Positions 18,263 through 26,868 of a DNA stretch of 58,895 nt are shown here, one piece after another. Under the pieces are notes generated by a model, which saw only the letters and a program-made list of their open reading frames with translations, was not told where the DNA came from and did no database searches. Where the stretch lies: the NCBI GenBank assembly GCA_902781895.1, contig CACZLA010000008.1, forward strand, positions 1-58,895, read 5' to 3'. This DNA is from an uncultured Lachnospiraceae bacterium. GTDB lineage: Bacteria; Bacillota; Clostridia; Lachnospirales; Lachnospiraceae. How positions within the stretch are numbered: position 1 is the first letter of the stretch; each line of letters starts with the position of its first letter. Position numbers and translations under genes: made by a program.

Positions 18263-18967
18263 ATGAGTATTATTGAGGTTAATAACGTAGGAAGAACATT
18301 TGTAAACGGAAAGCAGAAAACAGAGGTTCTTAAAAATATAAATCTTACAGTTGATGAGGGTGATTTTGTCTCGATCATGGGCCCTTCCGGAAGTGGTAAA
18401 TCAACCCTGCTTTATCTCCTTGGTGGGCTGGACCAGCCCACTGAGGGAACTGTATCCATCAACGGCAGAGACTTATCAAAGCTTAAGGATAAGGAACTCA
18501 GCAGTATGAGAAACGAGGAAATAGGTTTTGTGTTCCAGTTTTATAATCTGGTTCCGAATCTGAATGTAGTGGATAATATCGCACTCCCTCTGATGCTTGC
18601 GGGAAAAAAGAAGGCGGACTATAAGGATAGGATTGATGAATGTCTGGAGCTTATCGGAATGGAGGATAAAAGAAAGCTTACTCCGAGAGAGCTTTCAGGT
18701 GGACAGCAGCAGCGAGTTGCCATAGCACGTTCCCTGGTTTTTGATCCGGATATTCTCTTCCTTGATGAGCCTATCGGAAATCTGGACAGCAAGTCCGGTA
18801 CAAAGATCATGGAGCTTTTCCGCAGGATCAACTGGAAATACAACAAGACCATCGTTCAGGTAACTCACTCTGATGAAGCTGCCCGTTACGGGTCAAGACT
18901 TGTCCGTATAGTGGATGGAGAAGTTGAATCATCAAAGACAGTTAAAAATCAAATTATGACAGCATAA
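18263..18967 (+). CDS. ABC transporter ATPase, LolD/MacB type
   Basis: The start at 18263 is chosen over 18239 because ACGGAGG precedes it, giving 234 residues. Walker A is GPSGSGKST (40-48), the Q-loop lies in FVFQFYN, the signature is LSGGQQQR (144-151), and Walker B is ILFLDEP (164-170) followed by IGNLDSKSG. Two-gene operon with the permease 32 nt upstream. It powers the FtsX-type permease by mechanotransmission, according to family knowledge. Confidence 0.95.
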   Translation: MSIIEVNNVGRTFVNGKQKTEVLKNINLTVDEGDFVSIMGPSGSGKSTLLYLLGGLDQPTEGTVSINGRDLSKLKDKELSSMRNEEIGFVFQFYNLVPNLNVVDNIALPLMLAGKKKADYKDRIDECLELIGMEDKRKLTPRELSGGQQQRVAIARSLVFDPDILFLDEPIGNLDSKSGTKIMELFRRINWKYNKTIVQVTHSDEAARYGSRLVRIVDGEVESSKTVKNQIMTA

Positions 18968-19085
18968 TCTTTTTTCAAATAAATATTTCAGCATCTATCA
19001 TTATTCATACATTTATGATACAATTATTCTGCGATAATCTGTTTTCAGATGTTTATCTATAGATTGATTCAGGAGAAGTATAGAA

Positions 19086-21302
19086 ATGTTAAGCGTACTT
19101 GAGTTATTTGGTGGAGTAGGACTTTTCCTTTACGGTATGAATATGATGGGGGCATCACTCGAGAAGCTTGCAGGTGGTGGACTTGAAAAGATTCTTCAGA
19201 CTCTGACCACCAGTAAGAAAAAGGGCGTAGGTGCCATAAAAGGCTGGGGACTGGGACTCGGTGTAACCGGTATTATCCAGAGCTCGGCTGCTACAACTAT
19301 AATGCTGATAGGCTTTGTAAACGCGGGAATCATGACACTTGTTCAGGCTATTCCCGTTGTTTACGGTTCTAATGTAGGAAGTACGGTGACTGCTCAGATT
19401 CTCCGACTTGGAGATCTGGGTTCCGGAAACCTGTTTCTTAAATTACTAAAACCATCATCCTTTGCTCCTATGCTTGTGGCTGTAGGTGCATTTATGTTTC
19501 TGTTTTTGAAAAAGCAGAAGCTGAAGGATGTAGCCGGAATACTCATAGGTCTTGGAACTCTTTTTTATGGTATGACCATGATGGAAGAGGTGTTCAAGCC
19601 TCTTAAGGATTCTCCTAAGTTCCAGGAGTTTTTCCTGTCATTTAAAAATCCATTTATCGGAATACTTACGGGACTTGTGCTGACAGCTATCATTCAGAGC
19701 TCCAGTGCTTCTGTCGGAATACTTCAGGCGCTTTCCGCAACGGGAAGTGTTACTTTTGGTATGGCAGTTCCTATCATTATCGGTCAGAATATCGGTAAAT
19801 GTATGACTATCATTATCGGTAGTATCGGTTCAAATAAGAAGGCAAAAAGAGTGGCTCTCAGCTATCTGTTATTCAACATATTCGGAGCCATAGCCATATC
19901 GCTGATCGTATATACCATTTATTATACAGTTGGTATTCCTGTTTTTGAAAATGCGGTAAACAGAGGTGATATAGCAAATATTCATCTGGCCTTTAATCTT
20001 GTGATAAGTCTTGTTCTTCTTCCGTTTTCAAATCGTATGGCTGCATTTACGGGTAAGGTTCTCAGAGATAATGATGAAGTATTCGGCGATTCGGAAATCA
20101 GAAGACTTGATGATATGCTTCTCAAGACTCCGGGAATAGCTCTCACACAGTGCAGAGAGCTTATGAATCTCATGGGAGAGAAGATACAGGAGAATTATAA
20201 GATTGCAACCGGTCTTCTTGTGGAATATGACAAAGCCGAATTTAACAGAATGATCGATAACGAAAATTTTATCGATAAATGCGAAACTGCCCTTTCTGCT
20301 TATATAGTGAAGATTGACAGAAAGAGGCTTACCATCGATAACAGGTATATGGTGATCGAGATACTGAATTCCATCGGGGATTATGAGCGTATCGGCGATT
20401 ACTGTATGAATGTCGCATATACGGCTCAGACAATAAATGATAATAAAATAGTATTTTCCGAGAAGGGTATGAGAGAAATAAACAGTGCGGCAGAAGCTAC
20501 AGGTCAGATCATCGATATGACCTTTGAAGCCTTAAGAAGTGAGAATATAAATCATGCATACAGAGTAAATCCCCTTGCTAAGGTTATAGGTCAGATGAGT
20601 GATATTATAGAAACTCATCATGTTGACAGACTTCAGGAGGGTGACTGCGGCGTTGAAGGCGGGGTTGCACTTTATGACATAGTGAATGCCTTTGAAAGGA
20701 TTGCTGTTCACTGTAAGGCTGTATCGAAGCATGTTATAAAGAGACTCAGAAGAGATATAAGCATTGACTCCATGCATGGTCATCTTATGGATAAGGAAAG
20801 TGAAGAGTACCTTGCACTTAAGCAGTATTATCACGATAAATATATTCCGGATCTGTATGAAATATCAGAACCGAAGAAAGAAGTTATTCCTGAGGAGATA
20901 AAGGCTGCTGAGGAGTCAGTAAAGGCAGAGATCAAAGAGAAGACTAAAGAAGAAAAGTCTGCGAAAGAAAAGGCAGCGAAAGAAAAGTCTGAGAAGGAAA
21001 AGACTGCAAAGGAGAAAGCCGCGAAAGAAAAGTCTGAGAAGGAAAAGACCGCAAAGGAGAAAGCGGCGAAAGAAAAGTCTGAGAAGGAAAAGACTGCAAA
21101 GGAGAAAGCCGCGAAAGAAAAGGCTGCAAAGGAAAAAGCAGAAAAAGAAAAGACAGCGAAGGAAAAGACTTCAAAGGATAAAAATAAAGAATCAAAAGGG
21201 AATGAAAAAGACTCAAAAGCAAAAGAGGTAAAAAAGAAAGAGTCAAAAGGGAAAGACTCAAAAGAGCATGAGTCGAAAGAGAAGGATAAGAAAAAGAAGT
21301 AA
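19086..21302 (+). CDS. Na/Pi cotransporter family protein with PhoU domain and Lys/Glu repeat tail
   Basis: 738 residues with CAGGAGAAG upstream. The N-terminal NptA-like membrane domain has the two inverted QSSAATT-type motifs (GIIQSSAATTIM and AIIQSSSASVGI), expected for sodium-coupled phosphate transport. Residues about 340-560 are a PhoU-like helical domain. The last 120 residues are a hydrophilic tail of AKEK/SEKEK units, including three near-identical 45-nt repeats (20988-21122). The tail is not part of the normal transporter, which ends near residue 600. Its repeat DNA probably varies in length between strains. Confidence 0.92.
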   Translation: MLSVLELFGGVGLFLYGMNMMGASLEKLAGGGLEKILQTLTTSKKKGVGAIKGWGLGLGVTGIIQSSAATTIMLIGFVNAGIMTLVQAIPVVYGSNVGSTVTAQILRLGDLGSGNLFLKLLKPSSFAPMLVAVGAFMFLFLKKQKLKDVAGILIGLGTLFYGMTMMEEVFKPLKDSPKFQEFFLSFKNPFIGILTGLVLTAIIQSSSASVGILQALSATGSVTFGMAVPIIIGQNIGKCMTIIIGSIGSNKKAKRVALSYLLFNIFGAIAISLIVYTIYYTVGIPVFENAVNRGDIANIHLAFNLVISLVLLPFSNRMAAFTGKVLRDNDEVFGDSEIRRLDDMLLKTPGIALTQCRELMNLMGEKIQENYKIATGLLVEYDKAEFNRMIDNENFIDKCETALSAYIVKIDRKRLTIDNRYMVIEILNSIGDYERIGDYCMNVAYTAQTINDNKIVFSEKGMREINSAAEATGQIIDMTFEALRSENINHAYRVNPLAKVIGQMSDIIETHHVDRLQEGDCGVEGGVALYDIVNAFERIAVHCKAVSKHVIKRLRRDISIDSMHGHLMDKESEEYLALKQYYHDKYIPDLYEISEPKKEVIPEEIKAAEESVKAEIKEKTKEEKSAKEKAAKEKSEKEKTAKEKAAKEKSEKEKTAKEKAAKEKSEKEKTAKEKAAKEKAAKEKAEKEKTAKEKTSKDKNKESKGNEKDSKAKEVKKKESKGKDSKEHESKEKDKKKK
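20988..21122 (+). repeat. Three tandem 45-nt repeats in the Na/Pi transporter tail
   Basis: Each unit encodes SEKEKTAKEKAAKEK and starts at 20988, 21033 and 21078. Units differ only at a few third positions. Related imperfect units flank the array on both sides (about 20950-21170). Confidence 0.92.
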
Positions 21303-21330
21303 ATTATGTGTGCTTTATGAGGTGTTTAAA

Positions 21331-21400
21331 AGTATCAAGAAGTATTATGAAGTATTATGAAGTATTATGAAGTATCAGGAGGTATCAGGAGGTATAAAGG
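21331..21400 (+). repeat. Seven tandem decamers ending in repeated Shine-Dalgarno sites
   Basis: Seven consecutive 10-base units: AGTATCAAGA, AGTATTATGA three times, AGTATCAGGA, GGTATCAGGA and GGTATAAAGG. The last junctions create two AGGAGG sites (21378-21383 and 21388-21393) directly before the GTG start at 21401. Confidence 0.93.
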
Positions 21401-22570
21401 GTGGCTAAACAAACTATTGTCAGTATAAGAGACAAGGGTGATAACAGAAGTATCATACTGGAATCATTCGGAAAAAACATAGTGATCATCGGTAAATCAC
21501 CAAATGCCGATATTGTTGTTAAGAATATAAAGGTTTCCAATTATCATGGAAGATTTTATAAAGAGGGTGATAACTGGTTTTATCAGGATATGGAAAGTAC
21601 CAGTGGTTCTTCCGTAAATGGAAATCGTATTCAGCAGACCATGGTTTTTGATGGTCTGAGGCTTACACTGGATGCAAATCAGTTTCCGGATTCATTATAT
21701 CTTGATATAAGTGTTTCGGAGGTGGCCGGGGCTCCCGGAGGATATGGAGATCCCTACGGTGGATACGGAGCTGCAGCGGGCGGATATAACGGAGGCTATG
21801 GAAGTACTCCCGCCCCGTCATATGGAACTTCTCCTGCTGGGTCATACGGAGGGGTAGCACCATATGGAGGAAGTACTACTTCATATGGATCCCTGAATCT
21901 GTTCGGACTTTTGGCGGCACTTTGCTGGGCTGCTCTGGGTACCTGGAACTTTATTAGTTTGATTGAAGATTTTAAAACATATGGTACATATCTGGATGTA
22001 ATGAGTGATGGGAAAATCTATATTATACTCATCATGATATCAACTATTCTGGTTGTCGGAGGAATGCTGATCCTTCCGATTGGTCTGGTCATTTATAACA
22101 AGAAGGTTATGTTTATCGGGTCTTCAGTTGTAGCGGCCGGTTATACCATAATGATAGGTACGATTATTATGCTGCTCCTTGCAAAAATAGGACTCAGTCT
22201 CCTGTTTATGGTTTTGGGAACTATAGTAACTTTACTGTTCCTTCTTTCCATGATACTTCTATGTGCATCCATGATCAGCATGGCAAAGCAGTTTGGAAAA
22301 AGTTACAGAGGAGAGGGTGTTTATCAGGGTTATTACAGACCGTTGATATTTTTAGGAGGCGCTATTGTTTCAATACTGATATCCTACTGGTCGATACTGG
22401 GAATGTATCGAGGTGCATCAAGTATTTCAATGTCGGATCTGCTCCCTATAAAGAATCCGCTTCAGACTATTCTCTGGGCCGGAGCATTCGTACTTTCATG
22501 TGTATATCTTCATGTAGATGAAACACCTGCACTGATGGAAAAATATAAGACCGGAATCGGTCCGAGATAG
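21401..22570 (+). CDS. FHA-domain membrane protein
   Basis: 389 residues from GTG 21401, served by AGGAGG in the decamer array. Residues about 18-100 form an FHA domain with the phosphothreonine-binding pattern (IIGKSPNADI, then SNYHGRF and TSGSSVNGN). A Gly/Tyr/Ser-rich linker (about 110-165) leads to six or so membrane helices. FHA domains bind phosphothreonine, so a Ser/Thr kinase is the expected partner. None is in the window. The Gly/Tyr linker recalls other low-complexity linkers in this genome (7056, 26869, 48215, 52166). Confidence 0.85.
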   Translation: MAKQTIVSIRDKGDNRSIILESFGKNIVIIGKSPNADIVVKNIKVSNYHGRFYKEGDNWFYQDMESTSGSSVNGNRIQQTMVFDGLRLTLDANQFPDSLYLDISVSEVAGAPGGYGDPYGGYGAAAGGYNGGYGSTPAPSYGTSPAGSYGGVAPYGGSTTSYGSLNLFGLLAALCWAALGTWNFISLIEDFKTYGTYLDVMSDGKIYIILIMISTILVVGGMLILPIGLVIYNKKVMFIGSSVVAAGYTIMIGTIIMLLLAKIGLSLLFMVLGTIVTLLFLLSMILLCASMISMAKQFGKSYRGEGVYQGYYRPLIFLGGAIVSILISYWSILGMYRGASSISMSDLLPIKNPLQTILWAGAFVLSCVYLHVDETPALMEKYKTGIGPR

Positions 22571-22571
22571 T

Positions 22572-22607
22572 GTCATTCTGAGCGAAGCAAATCAGCTCAA
22601 GAATCTT
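22572..22607. repeat. Dispersed hairpin repeat (GTCATTCTGAG ... AAGAATCTT), copy 2
   Basis: GTCATTCTGAGC and GCTCAAGAATCTT flank a short GAAGCAAATCA centre; ATTCTGAGC can pair with GCTCAAGAAT. It has the same outer sequence as 8259-8290 and the same orientation. It starts immediately after the stop of the FHA gene and ends 8 bases before the next gene's SD. Confidence 0.62.
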
Positions 22608-22629
22608 ATAGGATATGGAGGTTAAAAAC

Positions 22630-23259
22630 ATGAAAGAGAATATAAGTAAGAGAAATGAACTTTTAGCTGAAACTGTTATAAAGGGGCTTAAGTCCCGTAA
22701 CATGACCGGTTACTATGCAGCAAGTAAAGAGGACGCTCTTGCAAAAGCACTGGAGCTTATCCCAAAGGGAGCCTCCGTAACTATGGGAGGTGCCATGAGT
22801 GCCAGAGAGATTGGTCTGGTAGATGCACTTAAGGAAGGCGAGTACAACTTTATTGACAGAGATAATTATGAAGATAAAAGAGCTGCAATGCTTGCAGCTT
22901 ATGATGCAGATGTATTTCTTTCAAGTACAAATGCCATGACAAATGACGGTATACTTGTAAATGTAGACGGTAATTCAAACAGGGTATCTGCCATAGCTCA
23001 GGGACCGAAGAAGGTTGTATTTATCGTTGGTATGAATAAGGTATGTGCGGATCTGGACAGTGCCATGAAGAGAGCAAGAAATGTTGCTGCTCCCATAAAT
23101 GCACAGCGCTTTGATATCGATACACCATGTAAAAAGACAGGGGCCTGTATGGATTGTAAATCTTCTGATACTATCTGCTGTCAGATACTTATCACCAGAT
23201 TTTCAAGACATGAGGGCAGAATTCATGTGATACTTGTAAATGAGGATCTTGGATATTAA
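22630..23259 (+). CDS. LUD-domain (LutC/YkgG-like, DUF162) protein
   Basis: The start at 22630 is preferred to ATG 22615, which lies inside its own GGAGG site. 209 residues. The LUD fold is shown by PKGASVTMGGAMSAREIGL, then SSTNAMTNDGILVNVDGNSNR and FIVGMNKV. A Cys-rich stretch (TPCKKTGACMDCKSSDTICC) follows. LUD proteins include LutC of lactate oxidation, but this stand-alone clostridial type lacks LutA/LutB neighbours and its role is not established. The Cys cluster might bind a metal or an Fe-S cluster. Confidence 0.85.
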   Translation: MKENISKRNELLAETVIKGLKSRNMTGYYAASKEDALAKALELIPKGASVTMGGAMSAREIGLVDALKEGEYNFIDRDNYEDKRAAMLAAYDADVFLSSTNAMTNDGILVNVDGNSNRVSAIAQGPKKVVFIVGMNKVCADLDSAMKRARNVAAPINAQRFDIDTPCKKTGACMDCKSSDTICCQILITRFSRHEGRIHVILVNEDLGY

Positions 23260-23283
23260 TAAAGTCAAACAGGGGGCTGAGTT

Positions 23284-25374
23284 TTGGCGAGTACAAATAT
23301 CAAAAAACTTAAAAAAGTAAAGAGAAGCGGCTGGATAGGTTCAGTTATCGCATTTTTTGTCTTTACGATACTATTTGCCATAGGTCTGGTGCTTGGAGCT
23401 TTGGCACTGGGGACTTATGTGCTTGAGTCAAAAATAAGCACGGAATATGAGGCTATAGAGTATATGGCCGGTATTTACGAAAAGGGTCTTAAGTCCGGTG
23501 ATGACAGGGTATTCGATTTTCTGGATGAAGAGGGCCGTGCTTATATAATCCGGGATAAAGACGGAAATGTTATTCATCAGAATGGTGAAAACACCTGCAG
23601 CTTCGAAGGCGAAAAAGTAAAAATGTCCCGATATAAATATAAGATCATGGTATACCGTGATTCCGAGAAGGATTATATATATCCTGAGAACGGAGAGTTG
23701 AATCTGGATTTCGGTGAGATTTATGACGGGATCAATGAAGAAAACTATGCTGCTGCTGATGATGAAGCTGATGAAGATATTGATGATGAGGATTTTTTCA
23801 ACATAGAAGAAAAAGATGTTAAAATGCTTGGTATGCCTCTTTGGATATCCCTTGACATTAATAACTCTCAGCAGGAATTTATAGCAAAGGCTGATTATCG
23901 TCTTAATATTCATGATCTTTACCTGATCTTAGGAATAGTTATAGCGTTTCTTGTAGTGGTTGCTGTCATTTTCATAATGATGTTCGTAAAAATAATCAGG
24001 GGCATCATAAGACAGAAACGTATTATGGATCTTTTCTATACCGACGATGTTACCCAGGGAAATAACTGGATGTACTTTATTATAAAAGGTGAGCAGCAGT
24101 TAAAGAAGAGAAGGAATAAGGACGTTGGTTTTGCCATAGTAAATCTGTCCTTTGTCAACTACAGAAACTACTGTGTATGTCACTCCGTAAAAAGGGGTGA
24201 AGAGATGCTGAGACGTGTTTATGATACCATCAGCTCGAAGCTGGATAAGAATGAAATCTGTTCTCATGTTACAGTGGAAGAATTTGCTCTGCTGCTTAGA
24301 TATGAGGATGAAGAATCATTGAGAGTCAGACTGCATGGGATTGTCAACGGTCTGGAAAATATAGATATGAATCACAAGTTCGGATTTCATGTGGGTGTTG
24401 AACTGATAGATAAATCAGTTGATGAAAAAGGACTTGTTGTAAAAAGAAAAGATATAGATATTGAAAAAGAATACAATTACGCCTGTGCGGCATGTGTAAG
24501 TATCGGCGAAACAGACGAATCAGAGGTAGTATTCTTTGATGATAAGCTTGTTGAGGAACAAAGATGGATTGACAAGGTTCAGGAGAGACAGAGTCAGGCT
24601 CTGGCAAACGAAGAGTTTCTTGTTTACTATCAGCCGAAGTATGATCCGAAGACAAATGAACTGAGAGGTGCAGAGGCTCTCATCAGGTGGAACTCACCTG
24701 AGTTCGGTCTGGTAAGTCCGGGAAGATTCATTCCGATATTTGAGAAAAATGGATTTATAACCGAGATTGATCATTATATGATACAGCACGTGGCTCATGA
24801 TCAGAAGCAGTGGCTGGATAAAGGTATCAAATGTGTTCCCATATCGGTAAATGTTTCAAGGGCACATTTTATAGAAAGTGATCTTGCTGAACAGATACGT
24901 GACATGGTTGATGCTGAAGGCACACCTCATGAGCTTGTTGAAATAGAACTGACTGAAAGCGCTTTCTTTGACGATAAGAATGCGATGATAAAGACTATCG
25001 ATAAGCTTAAAGGCTATGGCTTTGCCGTATCGATGGATGATTTCGGTTCGGGATATTCATCTCTGAATTCACTTAAGGATATGCCTCTTGACGTACTTAA
25101 GCTGGATGCGGATTTCTTCAGAGGAGATGCAAAAGACGGAAGAGGCGAGATAGTTGTTTCGGAAGCTATCAAGCTGGCAAAGCATCTGAATATGAGAACA
25201 GTAGCCGAGGGTGTTGAGATAAGAAAGCAGGTTGATTTTCTTGCTTCCCAGGGATGCGATATGATACAGGGATTCTATTTTGCAAAGCCTATGCCGAGAG
25301 ATGAATTTGAAAAGAAATATGAGGCGGGCAAAGCCGAAATTGATGATGTTAATGTTGATTCTGAGAAGCAATAA
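23284..25374 (+). CDS. Membrane c-di-GMP phosphodiesterase (degenerate GGDEF + EAL)
   Basis: 696 residues from a TTG start with AGGGGG upstream. Membrane helices lie at about 18-42 and 213-240 and enclose an extracytoplasmic sensor with a very acidic stretch (about 155-185). A degenerate GGDEF-like region (about 255-405) lacks the GGDEF signature. The EAL domain (about 435-685) keeps EAL (464-466), ELTES, MDDFGSGYSS, LKLDADFF, AEGVE and QGFYFAKP, so it should hydrolyse c-di-GMP. A signal outside the cell presumably controls it. It is one of two EAL proteins here, opposed to the cyclase at 718. Confidence 0.92.
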   Translation: MASTNIKKLKKVKRSGWIGSVIAFFVFTILFAIGLVLGALALGTYVLESKISTEYEAIEYMAGIYEKGLKSGDDRVFDFLDEEGRAYIIRDKDGNVIHQNGENTCSFEGEKVKMSRYKYKIMVYRDSEKDYIYPENGELNLDFGEIYDGINEENYAAADDEADEDIDDEDFFNIEEKDVKMLGMPLWISLDINNSQQEFIAKADYRLNIHDLYLILGIVIAFLVVVAVIFIMMFVKIIRGIIRQKRIMDLFYTDDVTQGNNWMYFIIKGEQQLKKRRNKDVGFAIVNLSFVNYRNYCVCHSVKRGEEMLRRVYDTISSKLDKNEICSHVTVEEFALLLRYEDEESLRVRLHGIVNGLENIDMNHKFGFHVGVELIDKSVDEKGLVVKRKDIDIEKEYNYACAACVSIGETDESEVVFFDDKLVEEQRWIDKVQERQSQALANEEFLVYYQPKYDPKTNELRGAEALIRWNSPEFGLVSPGRFIPIFEKNGFITEIDHYMIQHVAHDQKQWLDKGIKCVPISVNVSRAHFIESDLAEQIRDMVDAEGTPHELVEIELTESAFFDDKNAMIKTIDKLKGYGFAVSMDDFGSGYSSLNSLKDMPLDVLKLDADFFRGDAKDGRGEIVVSEAIKLAKHLNMRTVAEGVEIRKQVDFLASQGCDMIQGFYFAKPMPRDEFEKKYEAGKAEIDDVNVDSEKQ

Positions 25375-25421
25375 TAGTAATATATAGATATTAAATGGGT
25401 TACAGATACAAGGAGGTTCAT

Positions 25422-26351
25422 ATGAAAAAGAGACTTGTCACAAGAAGTGATTTCGACGGGCTTGTTTGTGCCATGCTGCTTAGGGAGCTTGACATTATCG
25501 GGGATATAAAGTTTGTACATCCGAAGGATGTCCAGGATGGTAAGATAGAGCTTTCAGAAAATGATATTACGACAAATCTTCCTTTTGATAAGAGAGTCGG
25601 ACTGGCTTTTGATCATCATGAAAGTGAGCTTCTGCGAAATAAAGAAGAGGATTATCGCGGCAAGTATATTATCGACGGCGATGCTAAATCAGCTGCCAGA
25701 GTTGTATATGATTATTATGGTGGTGCTGAGAAGTTCACCAGAGTTTCAGAAGAAATAATGTGGGCTGTTGACAAGGGCGACAGCGCTGATTTCACAAAGG
25801 AAGAGATACTGAATCCGGAAGGATGGGTTCTTATGAACTTCCTCATGGATGCCAGAACAGGACTCGGAAGATTCCATACCTTCCGTATTTCAAACTATGA
25901 TCTTATGATGGAGCTTATCGATTATTGTGTTGATCATAGTATTGATGATGTTCTTGCGCTTCCTGACGTAAAAGAGAGAGTTGATATGTACTTCGAGCAG
26001 CAGGAGCTTTTCAAGGAGCAGCTGAAGAAGATAACAAAGATATATGACAAGGTTGCTGTAATAGATCTCAGAAATGAAGAGACTATCTATACGGGAAACA
26101 GATTTATGGTTTATGCTATGTGGCCTGAGGTAGAGCTTTCAGTACATGTAGCCTGGGGATTCCGTAAGCAGAATACAGCGGTTATGATAGGTAAGTCTAT
26201 CGTAAACAGAAGCTCTGATTTTAATATCGGTGAGCTGTGTCTTTCATATGGCGGTGGTGGTCATGCAAATGCAGGAACCTGTCAGCTGGATAATGATAAG
26301 ATCGATGCCGAGCTTCCGATAATCATTGACAAACTGAATGGAAAAGTGTAA
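25422..26351 (+). CDS. DHH-family phosphoesterase
   Basis: The start at 25422 follows AAGGAGG; the longer frame from 25395 lacks a site. 309 residues. Motifs are TRSDFDGLVCAML, then the metal-binding FDHHESE, a DKGDSADF segment and GGGGHANAGTC of the DHHA1 part. DHH proteins cleave phosphodiesters or phosphoanhydrides; c-di-AMP/pApA hydrolases, exopolyphosphatases and nanoRNases belong here. This soluble form could be an oligonucleotide or exopolyphosphatase-like enzyme, and the substrate is not clear. Its position right after the EAL gene (47 nt) makes turnover of linear dinucleotides such as pGpG an attractive but unproven idea. Confidence 0.85.
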   Translation: MKKRLVTRSDFDGLVCAMLLRELDIIGDIKFVHPKDVQDGKIELSENDITTNLPFDKRVGLAFDHHESELLRNKEEDYRGKYIIDGDAKSAARVVYDYYGGAEKFTRVSEEIMWAVDKGDSADFTKEEILNPEGWVLMNFLMDARTGLGRFHTFRISNYDLMMELIDYCVDHSIDDVLALPDVKERVDMYFEQQELFKEQLKKITKIYDKVAVIDLRNEETIYTGNRFMVYAMWPEVELSVHVAWGFRKQNTAVMIGKSIVNRSSDFNIGELCLSYGGGGHANAGTCQLDNDKIDAELPIIIDKLNGKV

Positions 26352-26362
26352 GGTATCGTGAA

Positions 26363-26830
26363 ATGAAATTTTTAATTCAAAGGGTAACAGAGGCAAGTGT
26401 CTCTATTTCCGGTGAAGTAGTTGGAGAGATAGGAAAAGGTTTTTTTGTTCTGGTGGGTGTGAACGACTCCGATACAGAGGAAGTCTCTGATAAAATGGTT
26501 AAAAAGCTGTTGGGACTCAGAATATTTGCCGATGAAAACGGTAAAACAAATCTGAGTCTTGCAGATGCGAAGGGATCACTGCTGATCGTATCGCAGTTTA
26601 CATTATATGCTGACTGCAAAAAGGGAAACAGGCCTTCATTTATCAAGGCAGGTTCTCCCGAACATGCAGAGCATATATATGACTATATAGTGGATAAATG
26701 CAAGGATTGGATAAAGGGACAGGGTCTTACTGATTCTATAGTGGCAACGGGACGATTTGGTGCCGATATGTGCTGCAGAATAGTAAATGATGGTCCCTTT
26801 ACTATTGACCTTGATAGTGAGGAGTTATAG
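26363..26830 (+). CDS. dtd: D-aminoacyl-tRNA deacylase
   Basis: 155 residues, the normal length for DTD. It removes D-amino acids (and glycine mischarged on tRNA-Ala) from tRNA. Family motifs SQFTLYAD and NRPSF are present, and the C-terminal motif reads NDGPFTI (usual GPVT). It lies 11 nt after the DHH gene, probably co-transcribed. No strong SD is visible, which fits coupled translation. Confidence 0.95.
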   Translation: MKFLIQRVTEASVSISGEVVGEIGKGFFVLVGVNDSDTEEVSDKMVKKLLGLRIFADENGKTNLSLADAKGSLLIVSQFTLYADCKKGNRPSFIKAGSPEHAEHIYDYIVDKCKDWIKGQGLTDSIVATGRFGADMCCRIVNDGPFTIDLDSEEL

Positions 26831-26868
26831 AATTAACCGCTTATTTATTTGATCAGATAGGAGGATTT

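Noticed and set aside
20944-21261. Minus-strand frame rich in Ser, Leu and Pro
   Set aside because: It is the shadow of the Lys/Glu repeat tail of the Na/Pi transporter.
20988-21400. Short regular repeats that could suggest a CRISPR array
   Set aside because: The 45-nt units are in-frame coding repeats of a Lys/Glu tail, and the decamers have no spacers between them.
23950-24500. Active diguanylate cyclase domain in the 23284 protein
   Set aside because: The region aligns by position only; the GGDEF/GGEEF signature is missing.
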